Origin: JACVRW01 sp963751105
GTDB lineage: Bacteria > Actinomycetota > Thermoleophilia > Solirubrobacterales > Thermoleophilaceae
Assembly (NCBI GenBank): GCA_963751105.1
Contig: CAVVTG010000002.1
Location: 2,232,001-2,296,000 of the forward strand
Reading direction: 5' to 3'
DNA length: 64,000 nt
The first letter of the stretch is position 1; each line of letters starts with the position of its first letter. Both the position numbers and the translations under genes were made by a program. Shown one piece after another: positions 1 to 8,061 of this stretch. The notes under the pieces are model-generated. The model worked only from the letters and a program-made list of their open reading frames with translations, was not told where the DNA came from and did not search any database.

Positions 1-84
1 CTGATCCTCCGGAGCGCCCGTGGCGTCCTCGGGGGCCTGCTCCTCGGGAGCCTCGCCCTCGGGCTGCTGCGGGTCTTCGGTCAT
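1..84 (-). CDS. rpsI: 30S ribosomal protein S9, N-terminal part only
   Basis: This is the first 28 codons of a gene that continues beyond the window edge. The visible part starts with Met-Thr-Glu-Asp and is a Glu/Pro/Ala-rich acidic extension, as seen on S9 proteins of many Actinomycetota; the conserved S9 core is outside the window. The ATG overlaps the stop codon of rplM by four bases (ATGA), so the two are translationally coupled. The identification as rpsI rests on the near-universal rplM-rpsI gene order, since the diagnostic part of the protein is not visible. Confidence 0.8.
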   Translation of the reverse strand, partial: MTEDPQQPEGEAPEEQAPEDATGAPEDQ

Positions 85-518
85 CGGGCGAGTACCTCCA
101 TCGGCTCGGGCTGCTGTGCGACGTGGGGATGATCGGGACCGGCGTACACCTTGAGCTTGCGAAGCTGCGCCCGGCCCAGCTTGTTGCGAGGCAGCATGCC
201 CTTGACCGCCAGGCGTATGACCTCCTCCGGGCGGCGGTCGAGCATCTCCTGCAGGGTGCGGCTGCGCAGGCCTCCCGGATAGCCGGAGTGACGGTAGTAG
301 CGCTTCTCCGCGAGCTTGTTGCCCGTGACCGCGATCTTCTCGGCGTTCACGACGATCACGAAGTCGCCCGTGTCCACATGGGGCGTGTATTCGGGCTTGC
401 GCTTGCCGCGCAGGGCGTCCGCGATCTGGGTCGCGAGACGGCCCAGGGTCTGGCCGGAAGCGTCGACCACGAGCCAGTTGCGCTCGCGGGTTGCAGGTGT
501 CGCCACGTAGGTCTTCAT
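81..518 (-). CDS. rplM: 50S ribosomal protein L13
   Basis: L13 is an early-assembly protein of the large ribosomal subunit. The 145-residue protein has the family length and hallmark segments: an N-terminal MKTYVATPATRERNWLVVDA stretch, the central HVDTGDFV and YYRHSGYPGG motifs, and KGMLPRNKLGR near the C-terminus. I chose the ATG at 518 rather than the GTG immediately before it because family members begin MKTY. It is followed by rpsI with a four-base overlap. The roughly 300 bases upstream hold the rplM promoter region and, on the other strand, the leader of the M23 peptidase gene. Confidence 0.97.
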   Translation of the reverse strand: MKTYVATPATRERNWLVVDASGQTLGRLATQIADALRGKRKPEYTPHVDTGDFVIVVNAEKIAVTGNKLAEKRYYRHSGYPGGLRSRTLQEMLDRRPEEVIRLAVKGMLPRNKLGRAQLRKLKVYAGPDHPHVAQQPEPMEVLAR

Positions 519-654
519 CACAGAGTGACCGCCCAGGGGGCGGCCGGCGACCTAGTGTGGCAGATGCCCCCTCGGTGCGACCACCGAAAACAGGAAGCCG
601 GGGCTCGGCCGCCGGCGTGTCTATACTGGCGCGCCAAGTCAGTGCCTGCCTAAT

Positions 655-805
655 CCCTATCGGCCTCCACCTTGGCCGCCGGGGAGCGGGGGAACCGTTC
701 GGAGATCGTCGAAAGAAGGTCTCCGAGGGGGCGAATCGGCCCATCACCGGGTCGTAGCGCTGCTCTTCGAGCGCGAGCCCGTCAGCTAACCCCGTAGGCC
801 GGAAC
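655..805 (+). promoter_or_regulatory. c-di-AMP (ydaO/yuaA) riboswitch
   Basis: The leader of the M23 peptidase gene carries the conserved blocks of the ydaO-yuaA riboswitch in the right order: GGGGAGCGGGGGAACCG (681-697), a purine-rich GGGGCGAAT block (727-735), a hairpin around 755-776, and the signature CCCGTCAGCTAACCCCGTAGG (778-798). Known members bind c-di-AMP and, in Actinomycetota, usually sit before resuscitation-promoting factors and cell-wall hydrolases and turn expression off when ligand is bound. A TATACT -10 element at 622-627 could start the transcript. The expression platform is not obvious to me; the exact 5' boundary is estimated. Confidence 0.88.
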
Positions 806-835
806 AAGAAGAGAGGCCATAGGGATTTGCGACAC

Positions 836-2047
836 ATGCATGCTTCGGCGAGGCTAGGTGCCGGCGCGCTCGTTCTCTGCGCGCTCGCTCTCGCGCCTCC
901 AGCCGCGGGACAGACTTCTCCGGGAGGCGGCGGCGTCTCCTACGTGGCCACGCCGAAGATCGCCAAGGTGAGTTGCCTGCGCAAGTGCGCGTCACGGAAG
1001 CGCGCCCAGGCCGGCAGCACCCTCCGGATCACCGGAAGCGCCCTGGCGAGCGTGGACGAGGTGACCTTCCACGGCAGCTACGGCTCGTCCGACGACGTCG
1101 CGGTACGGGTCCGCGCCGGCAGCGACACCAGGATCCAGGCCACGGTGCCCTCGGGCGCGCTCACCGGACCGCTCTCCGCTTCGACGGCCGACGGCACACG
1201 CTCGCGCAAGTCCAAGCCGGTTCCCCTTCTGCCGCCCCCGCCACCCGAGCCCAACCTCGAGCTCTCCCCCGTTCCCGGCCCGTCGGTGGCCGGAGCGCCG
1301 AAGCTCGAAACCGGAACCAGCCGCACCAAGGCCTACGTGGGCGCGCGCCGCGCGGTCACGTTCTCGTTCCGGCTCTCGGGGGCCGCGCCGAGCGCCCTGA
1401 GCGTCGAGCTGGTCCGAGCGACCGACGGCGTGGCGGTCAAGTCCTGGGTACCGGAGAGTGTCCTCCCCGGCCAGATCTCGAGCGTCTCGTGGGACGGCCG
1501 GATCGGCCGCGCCGCGGCCGTGCCGGGCCGCTACTCGTTCCGCCTCACCGCCGCCGGGCCCGGCGGCGTGAGCGCCACGAGCTCCCAGGTGGGCGACGTC
1601 CAGCGCGACGCCTTCGACCTCTACGACCACATCTTCCCCATCCGCGGGCGTCACGACTACGGCGGGTCAGGGGCCGATTTCGGCTCCGGCCGTTCGGGTC
1701 ACTCCCATCAGGGCCACGACGTCTTCGCCAAGTGCGGCACGCCCATGGTGGCGGCACGCGGCGGCAAGGTCCAGTACGCGGGCTATCACGGCGCCGCGGG
1801 CAACTACCTGGTCATCGACGGCGCCGGCAGCGACCTCGACTACGCCTACATGCACATGGTCGAGCCGTCGGCCTTCCGCGCCGGCGACCGCGTGTACACC
1901 GGCCAGCGCATCGGCTCGGTGGGGGATTCGGGCAACGCGCAGGGCTGTCACCTGCACTTCGAGCTGTGGGCCGCGCCGGGCTGGTACGACGGCGGCGATC
2001 CCTTCGATCCGCTGCCTTCGCTGAAGGCCTGGGACAGCTGGTCCTAG
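836..2047 (+). CDS. Secreted M23 (LytM-type) peptidase, riboswitch controlled
   Basis: A 403-residue exported peptidoglycan endopeptidase. It has a signal peptide (hydrophobic core ALVLCALAL, cleavage likely near AAG-QT), an IPT/TIG-like beta domain around residues 40-115, a proline-rich linker, a second beta domain, and a C-terminal peptidase domain. The zinc site is visible: HxxxD in SHQGHDVF (about residues 288-295) and HLHFEL (about 371-376). The family cleaves peptide cross-links in the wall. I chose the ATG at 836; an in-frame TTG at 827 is possible. The c-di-AMP riboswitch upstream fits the wall-hydrolase role. Its stop overlaps the stop of the convergent methyltransferase gene. Confidence 0.9.
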   Translation: MHASARLGAGALVLCALALAPPAAGQTSPGGGGVSYVATPKIAKVSCLRKCASRKRAQAGSTLRITGSALASVDEVTFHGSYGSSDDVAVRVRAGSDTRIQATVPSGALTGPLSASTADGTRSRKSKPVPLLPPPPPEPNLELSPVPGPSVAGAPKLETGTSRTKAYVGARRAVTFSFRLSGAAPSALSVELVRATDGVAVKSWVPESVLPGQISSVSWDGRIGRAAAVPGRYSFRLTAAGPGGVSATSSQVGDVQRDAFDLYDHIFPIRGRHDYGGSGADFGSGRSGHSHQGHDVFAKCGTPMVAARGGKVQYAGYHGAAGNYLVIDGAGSDLDYAYMHMVEPSAFRAGDRVYTGQRIGSVGDSGNAQGCHLHFELWAAPGWYDGGDPFDPLPSLKAWDSWS

Positions 2048-2865
2048 CCGCCCTCCGGCGCGGTCGCCAGTCCCTTGAAGAACGAGTAGCAGAACACGCC
2101 GTCCTCCTCGGCCGTCCGGTACAGGTCGCGGATGCCGGCGTCGAAGCTCTCGGCGTCGGTGAGTCCCGCGGCGAGCGCGGACTCGCGAACGCCCTCGATC
2201 ATCGCCGTGAACGTCCTGCGTGTGAAGCCGTCGACGAGCTCGGGGCGGCTCGAGTCCACGTACACCACGCGCGGCGACACCCGGATCGCGTCGAAGCCGG
2301 CCTCGGCCAGCAGCGGGAAGATTCTCCTCCCGATCAGCGAGTCTCCTCCGGCCCGGCGCTGTAGCTCGACCTGGCAGGCGATGGCCGCATGCGCGGCGGC
2401 GCTGTCGGGGTGGAAGTAGGCCGAGCCGTGGTCGCCCTCGATCACGGTGACGGTGCCGCCCGGCCTGAGCAGCCGGCGCAGCGCCGAGAGCGCCTGCACG
2501 GGCCGCGAGACGTGCTCGAGGAAGAAGCAGACGAAGACGTGGTCGAACGATTCGGGCTCGAACGGCAGCGCGAACACGTCTCCCTGGACGAACTCGACGT
2601 TGCCAAGGCCGGCCTGCGCGACCCGGCGCGAGGCCTCGGCGAGCGAGCTTTCGGACACGTCGACCGAGGTGAACCGGGCGCCGGGGCTCCGGCCGGCGAG
2701 GGTCAGCGTCTGGGCACCGACCCCGCAGCCGGCCTCGAGCACCGTGCTCTGAGCGGGGTAGGCGGTGTCGGCGTGCAGCAGCTCGACCAGCGTCCCCGCC
2801 TGATCGTGCAGACGCTCGGCTTCGCGCGGCCGGTAGCCGTGGACGTAGGCCGCGGCTCTCCTCAC
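2044..2865 (-). CDS. Class I SAM-dependent methyltransferase
   Basis: A 273-residue protein with the Rossmann-type methyltransferase fold: motif I VLEAGCGVGAQTL near residue 42, an acidic end of strand 2 (SVDVSE), motif II region VQGDVFALPF and post-motif LRPGGTVTVIEGDHG. It looks like ubiE/Methyltransf_11/25-type small-molecule methyltransferases; the substrate cannot be told from sequence. It starts with GTG, four bases after the stop of the VOC gene at 2870-3289, so the two form a small operon. Its 3' end overlaps the M23 gene convergently by four bases. Confidence 0.85.
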   Translation of the reverse strand: MRRAAAYVHGYRPREAERLHDQAGTLVELLHADTAYPAQSTVLEAGCGVGAQTLTLAGRSPGARFTSVDVSESSLAEASRRVAQAGLGNVEFVQGDVFALPFEPESFDHVFVCFFLEHVSRPVQALSALRRLLRPGGTVTVIEGDHGSAYFHPDSAAAHAAIACQVELQRRAGGDSLIGRRIFPLLAEAGFDAIRVSPRVVYVDSSRPELVDGFTRRTFTAMIEGVRESALAAGLTDAESFDAGIRDLYRTAEEDGVFCYSFFKGLATAPEGG

Positions 2866-2869
2866 CGGG

Positions 2870-3289
2870 CTACGACCAGCTCTGGCCCGGCGAGTAGGTG
2901 CCGAAGCTCCACTCGTAGCCCTCGGGGTCGCGCGCCCGGTAGCGGCGCGTCCCGAACTCCGTGTCCTGCGGTCCGTAGACGATCTCCGCCCCCGCCTCGA
3001 CCGCCCCGGCGTTATGAGCGTCCACGTCCCCGACCACCAGGTAGGTGCCCGCGTTCTGCATCGGGCTGCCCGCGCCCTGGCCCTCCAGCCAGGAGCCGAG
3101 CATGATCACGCCGTCGCCGTGGCGCAGCTCCGCGTGGGCGATCGGGCCGTCGCCCTCCTCGACCACGTTCACGCGCTCCATGCCGAAGGCGGTCACGAGG
3201 AACTCGATGGCGGCGGGGGCGTCGCGATAGCCGAAGTAGGGCACGATCGAAGCGATACCGGACAAGCTACCGCGCTCGCGTCGGACCAA
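2870..3289 (-). CDS. VOC (glyoxalase/PhnB-like) family protein
   Basis: A 139-residue single VOC-fold protein. The paired beta-alpha-beta-beta-beta modules are recognisable (IVPYFGYRDAPAAIEFLVTAFG at the N-terminal half, TYLVVGDVDAHNAGAVEAGAE and RDPEGYEWSFGTY at the C-terminal half). PhnB-like members serve as metal-dependent lyases, dioxygenases or drug-binding proteins; here no substrate can be assigned. The GTG at 3289 gives a short N-terminal tail before the domain, and a later start is possible. It lies upstream of, and probably in one transcript with, the methyltransferase. Confidence 0.8.
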   Translation of the reverse strand: MVRRERGSLSGIASIVPYFGYRDAPAAIEFLVTAFGMERVNVVEEGDGPIAHAELRHGDGVIMLGSWLEGQGAGSPMQNAGTYLVVGDVDAHNAGAVEAGAEIVYGPQDTEFGTRRYRARDPEGYEWSFGTYSPGQSWS

Positions 3290-3311
3290 GCCACCGGGTT
3301 AGGGTTGGCCG

Positions 3312-3707
3312 ATGGAAGACTGGACCATCCGGACAATTGACGAGATCCCGGACGTGCTGGGCGACTACCCGGGGGAGATGCGAATGGCCGGCGCGGTACC
3401 CGAGCTGGGCTGCGAGCAGGTGGGCTTCACCTGGCGGCGCATGCCTGCGCAGACGGGCGGCAAGGGCAGCTACGGACATCGCCATCGCACGCAGGAGGAG
3501 GTCTACTTCGTGGCCGACGGCGTCCTGCAGTTCAAGCTCGAGGACGAGATCGTGGACGCGCCCGCCGGCACCGTGGTGCGGGTGGCCCCGCAGGTGGTCC
3601 GCTCGGTCTGGAACGAGGGACCGGAGGACGCCGTGGTGATCATCGTCTCCACGCTGGGCGACCCCGGCGCCGACGTGGAGTCGGTGGAGGACTTCTGGCC
3701 CGAGTGA
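3312..3707 (+). CDS. Cupin-domain protein
   Basis: A 131-residue single-domain cupin. The two cupin motifs are visible: GHRHRTQEEVYFVADGVLQFKLE (metal-binding H, H and E) followed by the segment DAPAGTVVRVAPQVVRSVWNEG. Such small cupins bind a metal and a small ligand; some are isomerases, oxygenases or storage proteins, and the role here is unknown. There is no Shine-Dalgarno sequence; a TAGGGT element (3300-3305) ends six bases before the ATG, which suggests a leaderless transcript. Confidence 0.85.
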   Translation: MEDWTIRTIDEIPDVLGDYPGEMRMAGAVPELGCEQVGFTWRRMPAQTGGKGSYGHRHRTQEEVYFVADGVLQFKLEDEIVDAPAGTVVRVAPQVVRSVWNEGPEDAVVIIVSTLGDPGADVESVEDFWPE

Positions 3708-3714
3708 GCCCCGC

Positions 3715-3957
3715 CTACTGGCGGTACTCCCCCATGCCGTTCCATTCGGGGAGCAGGGCGTTCAGCGCCCGGCACACGAGGCCGAAGGCGACGAAGATGA
3801 GCAGCACACTGGCCACACCCTCGGTGTTGACTGCAGCGTAGGCGGCCGGCAGGGCCAGCGCCAGCGGGCGCCACAGGCTCCAGTTAGGCTCCCACGGAGG
3901 CCGGCCCTTGGGCGAGGGATCGTTGTCCGGCTCGTGGACGTAAGCGACGAAGGGCAC
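3715..3957 (-). CDS. Small membrane protein of unknown function
   Basis: An 80-residue protein starting with GTG. The first 28 residues are polar and proline-rich (DNDPSPKGRPPWEPN), followed by a Trp-containing helix and two hydrophobic stretches (about residues 30-45 and 48-66), so one or two membrane segments are likely. I recognise no family. It converges with the cupin gene, leaving seven bases between stops. Coding potential is moderate: the frame is open, hydrophobicity is organised, and no competing frame fills the interval. Confidence 0.55.
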   Translation of the reverse strand: MPFVAYVHEPDNDPSPKGRPPWEPNWSLWRPLALALPAAYAAVNTEGVASVLLIFVAFGLVCRALNALLPEWNGMGEYRQ

Positions 3958-3980
3958 GGCCTCCTTCAGAGTAGCCCGAA

Positions 3981-4012
3981 CTCAGCGTCATCTCAGGAAC
4001 GGTTCCTAGGTT
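3981..4012 (+). promoter_or_regulatory. Promoter with direct and inverted repeats before the PepSY gene
   Basis: CTCAG occurs at 3981-3985 and again at 3992-3996, an 11-base spacing typical of OmpR/PhoB-class response regulators. It is followed by a palindrome AGGAAC-G-GTTCCT (3995-4007) that runs into a TAGGTT -10 element (4007-4012) seven bases before the ATG of the PepSY gene. This layout suggests a regulated, leaderless promoter; the regulator is not in the window. Confidence 0.45.
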
Positions 4013-4019
4013 GGCTTCC

Positions 4020-4346
4020 ATGACCAAGCGAATGAAGACATTCATGTTGGCCGGCGCCGCCCTCGTGGCCGTAGCGCTCGGCGGGACAGCGATCGCCGGA
4101 GCGGCGGGTGGCGGAGACGACAGCGAGAAGCCGATCACCGGCTCTGCGCTCGACCGGGCCGGGAAGGCCGCCCTGGCCCACACCGGCGGGGGCGAGGTCT
4201 CCGACACCGAGGTCGGCGACGAGGAGGGCTACTACGAGGTCGAGGTGACGCGCGCCGACGGCAGCCAGGTCGACGTGCACCTCAACCAGGCCTTCGAGGT
4301 CCAGAGCCAGGTGGACGACGAGGAGGATGCCGGGGACTCGCGCTAG
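4020..4346 (+). CDS. Exported PepSY-like domain protein
   Basis: A 108-residue protein with an N-terminal signal or anchor (FMLAGAALVAVALGGTAIAGAA), then a short linker and one PepSY-like module: an alpha helix (ALDRAGKAALAHT) followed by GYYEVEVTRADGSQVDVHLNQAFEV. PepSY domains occur as periplasmic protease inhibitors or sensors in two-component signalling contexts. The tail is strongly acidic (DDEEDAGD). I use the ATG at 4020; an in-frame TTG at 4011 is part of the promoter. The next gene is an ECF sigma factor, but a separate ribosome-binding site suggests independent translation. Confidence 0.75.
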   Translation: MTKRMKTFMLAGAALVAVALGGTAIAGAAGGGDDSEKPITGSALDRAGKAALAHTGGGEVSDTEVGDEEGYYEVEVTRADGSQVDVHLNQAFEVQSQVDDEEDAGDSR

Positions 4347-4413
4347 CTCTGGCCGGCGTTCCACGACATGCCGATGGATTCGCGCGCCGCGGCGGGTCTC
4401 TGTGGGGAAGCAC

Positions 4414-5445
4414 ATGAGCCCATCCCCCACCACCCGACTCCGGCGCGACGACCTCGAGGCCGCCCGTTCCGGCGACGAGGCCGCCTTCGAGCGCCTCGTC
4501 GGCTCGCACCGCCGCGACCTGCTGGCCCACGGTTACCGGATGCTGGGCTCGGCCCAGGACGCCGAGGATGCCCTCCAGGAGACGCTGCTGCGTGCGTGGC
4601 GGGGACTGCCGGCCTTCGAGGGCCGCAGCTCGCTGCGCTCGTGGCTCTACCGCATCGCCACCAACGTCAGCCTGAGAGCGATCGAGCGGCGGCCCAAGCG
4701 AGTTCTGCCGGTGGACTACGGCCCGCCGGGCGACCCCCACGACCCGCCCGCCGAGCCGGTGGTGGAGCCGATCTGGCTGGAGCCCTACCCCGACGAACTG
4801 ATGGACGACGGCCAGGCGTCACCCGAGGAGCGCTTCGCCCGGCGTGAGAGCGTCGAGCTCGCCTTCGTGGCCGCTCTCCAATACCTGCCCGCGAGGCAGC
4901 GGGCGGTGCTGCTCCTGCGCGACGTCCTCGGCTACGCACCGGCGGAGATCGCGCCGATGCTCGACATGTCTCCTCCCGCGGTCTACAGCGCGTTGCAGCG
5001 GGCCCACCAGGCGGTGGACGAACGGCTCCCCGGGCCGAGCCAACAGGCCACGCTGCGCTCGATCGGCGATGAGGGCGTGAGCGAGCTCGCGCGGCGCTAC
5101 GTGGATGCCTGGGAGGAGGCGGACATCGCCAAGCTGGTGGAGCTGCTGACCGACGACGCGACGCTCGTGATGCCCCCTCGGCGCGACTGGTATCGGGGCC
5201 GCCACGAGGTCGGGGCGTTCCTGGCCGCGGCGGCACTGTCGCGTCCGCGGCGATTTCTTCGCGTCCCGGTCGGCGCCGGCGCTCAGCTCGCCTTCGGCGT
5301 CTACGAGCGCGACCCGTCAGGCGGGCCGGCGCGCGCGCACGCGCTCGAGCTGCTCACCCTGGACGGGAGCGCGCGGGTCGCCGGCATCACGGCCTTCCAC
5401 CGGCCGGAGCTGTTCGCGCGCTTCGGTCTGCCGGCCGAGCGATAG
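4414..5445 (+). CDS. ECF sigma factor with C-terminal SnoaL-like domain
   Basis: A 343-residue sigma-70 family factor. Region 2 spans about residues 10-85 (AFERLVGSHRRDLLAHGYRM, AEDALQETLLRAWRGL, RSWLYRIATN) and region 4 about 150-205 (LPARQRAVLLLRDVLGYAP, PPAVYSALQRAH). About 125 further residues form an NTF2/SnoaL-like fold (RRYVDAWEEADIAKLVELL, VMPPRRDWYRGR). This architecture matches ECF groups of the SigJ/ECF41-56 type, in which the fused domain controls activity instead of a separate anti-sigma factor; no anti-sigma gene is adjacent. A GGGGA ribosome-binding site at 4404-4408 supports the ATG at 4414. Confidence 0.88.
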   Translation: MSPSPTTRLRRDDLEAARSGDEAAFERLVGSHRRDLLAHGYRMLGSAQDAEDALQETLLRAWRGLPAFEGRSSLRSWLYRIATNVSLRAIERRPKRVLPVDYGPPGDPHDPPAEPVVEPIWLEPYPDELMDDGQASPEERFARRESVELAFVAALQYLPARQRAVLLLRDVLGYAPAEIAPMLDMSPPAVYSALQRAHQAVDERLPGPSQQATLRSIGDEGVSELARRYVDAWEEADIAKLVELLTDDATLVMPPRRDWYRGRHEVGAFLAAAALSRPRRFLRVPVGAGAQLAFGVYERDPSGGPARAHALELLTLDGSARVAGITAFHRPELFARFGLPAER

Positions 5446-5475
5446 ATCCAGCAGCGCCCGCGTATCTACACGGGC

Positions 5476-6891
5476 ATGACAACGCAGAGAACCTGGGTGC
5501 TGGCCGTGGCGTCCGCGGCGTCCTTCATGGCCGCCCTCGACACGCTGGTGGTGACCACCGCTCTGACCACGATCCGGCTCGACCTGGGCGCGTCGATCGA
5601 GCAGCTCGAGTGGACGGTCAACGCCTACAACTTGAGCTTCGCCGTGTTCCTGATGACCGCCGCGGCACTCGGCGATCGGCTCGGACGCAGGCGGATGTTC
5701 GCGGCCGGTCTCGCGCTGTTCGCGCTGGCCTCCGCGGCCTGCGCGCTGGCTCCGGAGATCGGCTGGCTGATCGCCGCCCGAGTCCTCCAAGGCCTCGGCG
5801 CCGCGCTGATCATGACCCTCGCCTTCGCCCTTGTCAGCGCCGCCTTTCCCCCCGAGCGGCGGGGGTCGGCGCTCGGCATCTTCTTCGCTCTCACGGGCCT
5901 GGCGGTGGCCAGCGGCCCGCTCATCGGCGGGGCAATAGCGGAGGGACTGGCCTGGCAGTGGATCTTCTGGCTCAACGTCCCGCTGGGGCTCGCGCTGGCG
6001 CCTCTCGCCCTGGCGCGGGTGCAGGAGAGCTTCGGCCCGGACTCGGGCCTGGACATTCGCGGCCTCACGCTGGTCACCACCGGCGTCTTCGGGCTGGTCT
6101 GGGGTCTGGTGCGCGGGAACCTCGCGGGCTGGGAGAGCCTCGAGGTGCTCGTTGCGCTGGGCGGCGGGGCGGCGCTCCTGGCCGCCTTCGTGGCCTGGGA
6201 GCTGCGCGCTCGCGAGCCGATGCTGCCGATGGGCTATTTCCGCTCCCGCGCCTTCTCGGCCGGAAACGCCGCGATCTTCTTCGCCGTCGGCTCGCTGTTC
6301 GGGGGTGTCTTCTTCCTCGCCCAGTTCATGCAAACCGGGCTCGGGTCGGGACCGCTCGAGGCCGGCCTGCGCCTTCTTCCCTGGACCGCCACGCTCTTCT
6401 TCGTCGCCCCGGTGGCCGGCCTCTTGGTCGACCGCTTCGGCGAGCGGCCGTTCATGGTCGCGGGACCTCTGCTGCAGGCGATCGGGATGGGCTGGATAGC
6501 GCTGGTGGCGGAGGCCGGGATGGCCTACTTCGAGCTGGTGCCTCCGCTGATCGTGGCCGGGGTGGGAGTGTCGATGTCCTTCCCCGCGGCCCAGAACTCG
6601 GTCGTGGGAGCGGTGCCTCCGGAGGCGATCGGCAAGGCGGCCGGCACGAACAGCACGATGCGAGAGCTCGGTGGGGTGTTCGGCATAGCGCTCGGTGTGT
6701 CGGTCTTCGCGGGGGCGGGCAGCTACGTCTCGGCGGACGCGTTCAGCGACGGCTTTGTCGCCGCCATGAGGGTCTCGGCGGGCCTGTCGCTGCTCGGGGC
6801 GCTCGCCGGAGCACTGCTGCCGGCGCGCAGCGTTTCGAGCGGTCCGGCGCCCGCAGCCGGCGTGACGCCGGCGCTCGAGTCGCAGCGGTGA
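5476..6891 (+). CDS. MFS transporter, DHA2 (EmrB/QacA) drug-exporter type
   Basis: A 471-residue integral membrane protein with about 14 hydrophobic segments. The MFS motif A loop GDRLGRRRMF follows helix 2, motif B-like RVLQGLGAAL lies in helix 4, and the antiporter motif C region GLAVASGPLIGGAIA lies in helix 5. DHA2 pumps export drugs and dyes in exchange for protons. The substrate is unknown. It follows the SnoaL-sigma factor gene by 30 bases on the same strand. A TATCTA element seven bases before the ATG may give its own leaderless transcript. Confidence 0.88.
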   Translation: MTTQRTWVLAVASAASFMAALDTLVVTTALTTIRLDLGASIEQLEWTVNAYNLSFAVFLMTAAALGDRLGRRRMFAAGLALFALASAACALAPEIGWLIAARVLQGLGAALIMTLAFALVSAAFPPERRGSALGIFFALTGLAVASGPLIGGAIAEGLAWQWIFWLNVPLGLALAPLALARVQESFGPDSGLDIRGLTLVTTGVFGLVWGLVRGNLAGWESLEVLVALGGGAALLAAFVAWELRAREPMLPMGYFRSRAFSAGNAAIFFAVGSLFGGVFFLAQFMQTGLGSGPLEAGLRLLPWTATLFFVAPVAGLLVDRFGERPFMVAGPLLQAIGMGWIALVAEAGMAYFELVPPLIVAGVGVSMSFPAAQNSVVGAVPPEAIGKAAGTNSTMRELGGVFGIALGVSVFAGAGSYVSADAFSDGFVAAMRVSAGLSLLGALAGALLPARSVSSGPAPAAGVTPALESQR

Positions 6892-6901
6892 GCCAGGACG
6901 A

Positions 6902-7624
6902 TCATGCGGCCGCCCCGTTGCCGTCGTCGTACTCGTCGTGGCGCCGCGGCCAGCCGGAGACCGCACCCGCTTCGCGGCCCTTGGGCGCGCGGTCGAGCAA
7001 CTGCCAGGCGCTGTTCAGAACGTCCGTCCCGCGGTCGTAGCACGAATAGGTGTGGTAGACGACGCCGTCCTCGAGCACGAAGGCGCTGAGGGCCATCAGC
7101 TCCTGGTCGTTCACCACGTCCACCCAGGCCCCGCTCGGCGTGCCGAAGTTCCAGCCGGTGCCCTCGCGGCGGTCCTCCTCCGTCCATGCGGCGAAGTCGC
7201 GGTTGAAGTCGGTGCCTTCGGACGAGACCCAGGGAATGTCCCAGCCCATCCGGCTCCGGTAGGCGTGGAGCGTCCCGAGCGGCGAGCGCGAGGCGAGCAC
7301 GAAGGTCACGTCGTGTGCGTTCAGGTGCGCCACGATGCCGTCGAAGCTGTCGGTGGCGAACGTGCAGCCCGTGCATCCCTCGGGTGTGTTCGGGCCGTGC
7401 ATGAAGTGGTAGACGATGAGCTGGGAGCGCCCGTCGAACAGGTCGGTCAGGGTCCTCGGTCCCTGGCTCGTGTCGAACTCGTAGCGCTTGTCGTGGCGCA
7501 CCCAAGGCAGCGCTCGGCGCTGCCGCGCGAGCTCGTCGCTGAGCCGGGTCAGCTCCTTCTCGCGCTCCAGCAGCTCCTTCCGCGCCAGGAGCCATTCCTC
7601 CCGTGTTCCGATCTTGGTATCCAT
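6902..7624 (-). CDS. DUF899 family thioredoxin-fold protein (first copy)
   Basis: A 240-residue DUF899 protein. It has the family opening (REEWLLARKELLEREKELTR), the segment LIVYHFMHGPNTPEGCTGCTF containing a CxxC pair, the ASRSPLGTLHAYRSRMGW block and the end segment VVYHTYSCYDRG. DUF899 proteins have a thioredoxin-like fold; most are uncharacterised, and redox or detoxification roles have been suggested. The CxxC in this copy is CTGC. A second DUF899 gene lies at 46002-46748 with CPSC. The gene converges with the MFS exporter gene. Confidence 0.88.
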   Translation of the reverse strand: MDTKIGTREEWLLARKELLEREKELTRLSDELARQRRALPWVRHDKRYEFDTSQGPRTLTDLFDGRSQLIVYHFMHGPNTPEGCTGCTFATDSFDGIVAHLNAHDVTFVLASRSPLGTLHAYRSRMGWDIPWVSSEGTDFNRDFAAWTEEDRREGTGWNFGTPSGAWVDVVNDQELMALSAFVLEDGVVYHTYSCYDRGTDVLNSAWQLLDRAPKGREAGAVSGWPRRHDEYDDGNGAAA

Positions 7625-7725
7625 GCCTGTCGAGACCGGGTGAGCGGCGTGGACTAATCGCCCGCCGATGAGTTTGACCGGCCGGAGATGTCTTACCGCC
7701 GAACCCTCTACCCCTGGGAGAAACC

Positions 7726-8061
7726 ATGCCCGAGCGCTACGTCGACATCTACCTCCTGCCTGTGCCCGAGGCCAGCATCGAGGACTACCGCGAGCAGGCC
7801 ACGACGTTCGGTCGTGTCGCGAGAGAGCACGGAGCCCGCAGCTACCGGGAGTTCCGGGGCGACGATGTCGGCGAGGGCTTTGCGGCGGACGCCGGCCAGG
7901 TCCTCACGGCTGCGGTGGCCGAGTTCGATTCGCGCGCGCACCGCGACGAGGTCATGGAGAAGGTGCTGGCCGACCCTCGGGTCAAGGCGCTCGAGGGCCA
8001 CGAGGTGGCCGACATGAGCCAGATGCGCTACGGCGGCTTCGAGACGCTCGTGGACGCATGA
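7726..8061 (+). CDS. DUF1428 family protein
   Basis: A 111-residue protein matching DUF1428 in length and pattern: YVDIYLLPVPEASIEDYR at the start, AREHGARSYREFRGDDV in the middle and DPRVKALEG with FGGF-like GGFETLV at the end. These have a ferredoxin-like dimeric alpha-beta barrel fold and unknown function. A GGGAGA ribosome-binding sequence lies eight bases before the ATG. Its stop overlaps the start of the reductase gene by four bases (ATGA), so the two are co-translated. Confidence 0.87.
   Translation: MPERYVDIYLLPVPEASIEDYREQATTFGRVAREHGARSYREFRGDDVGEGFAADAGQVLTAAVAEFDSRAHRDEVMEKVLADPRVKALEGHEVADMSQMRYGGFETLVDA

Noticed and set aside
5317..6966. Long open frame opposite the first MFS exporter
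   Set aside because: Gly/Arg/His-rich composition typical of an antisense reading of a membrane protein in GC-rich DNA.
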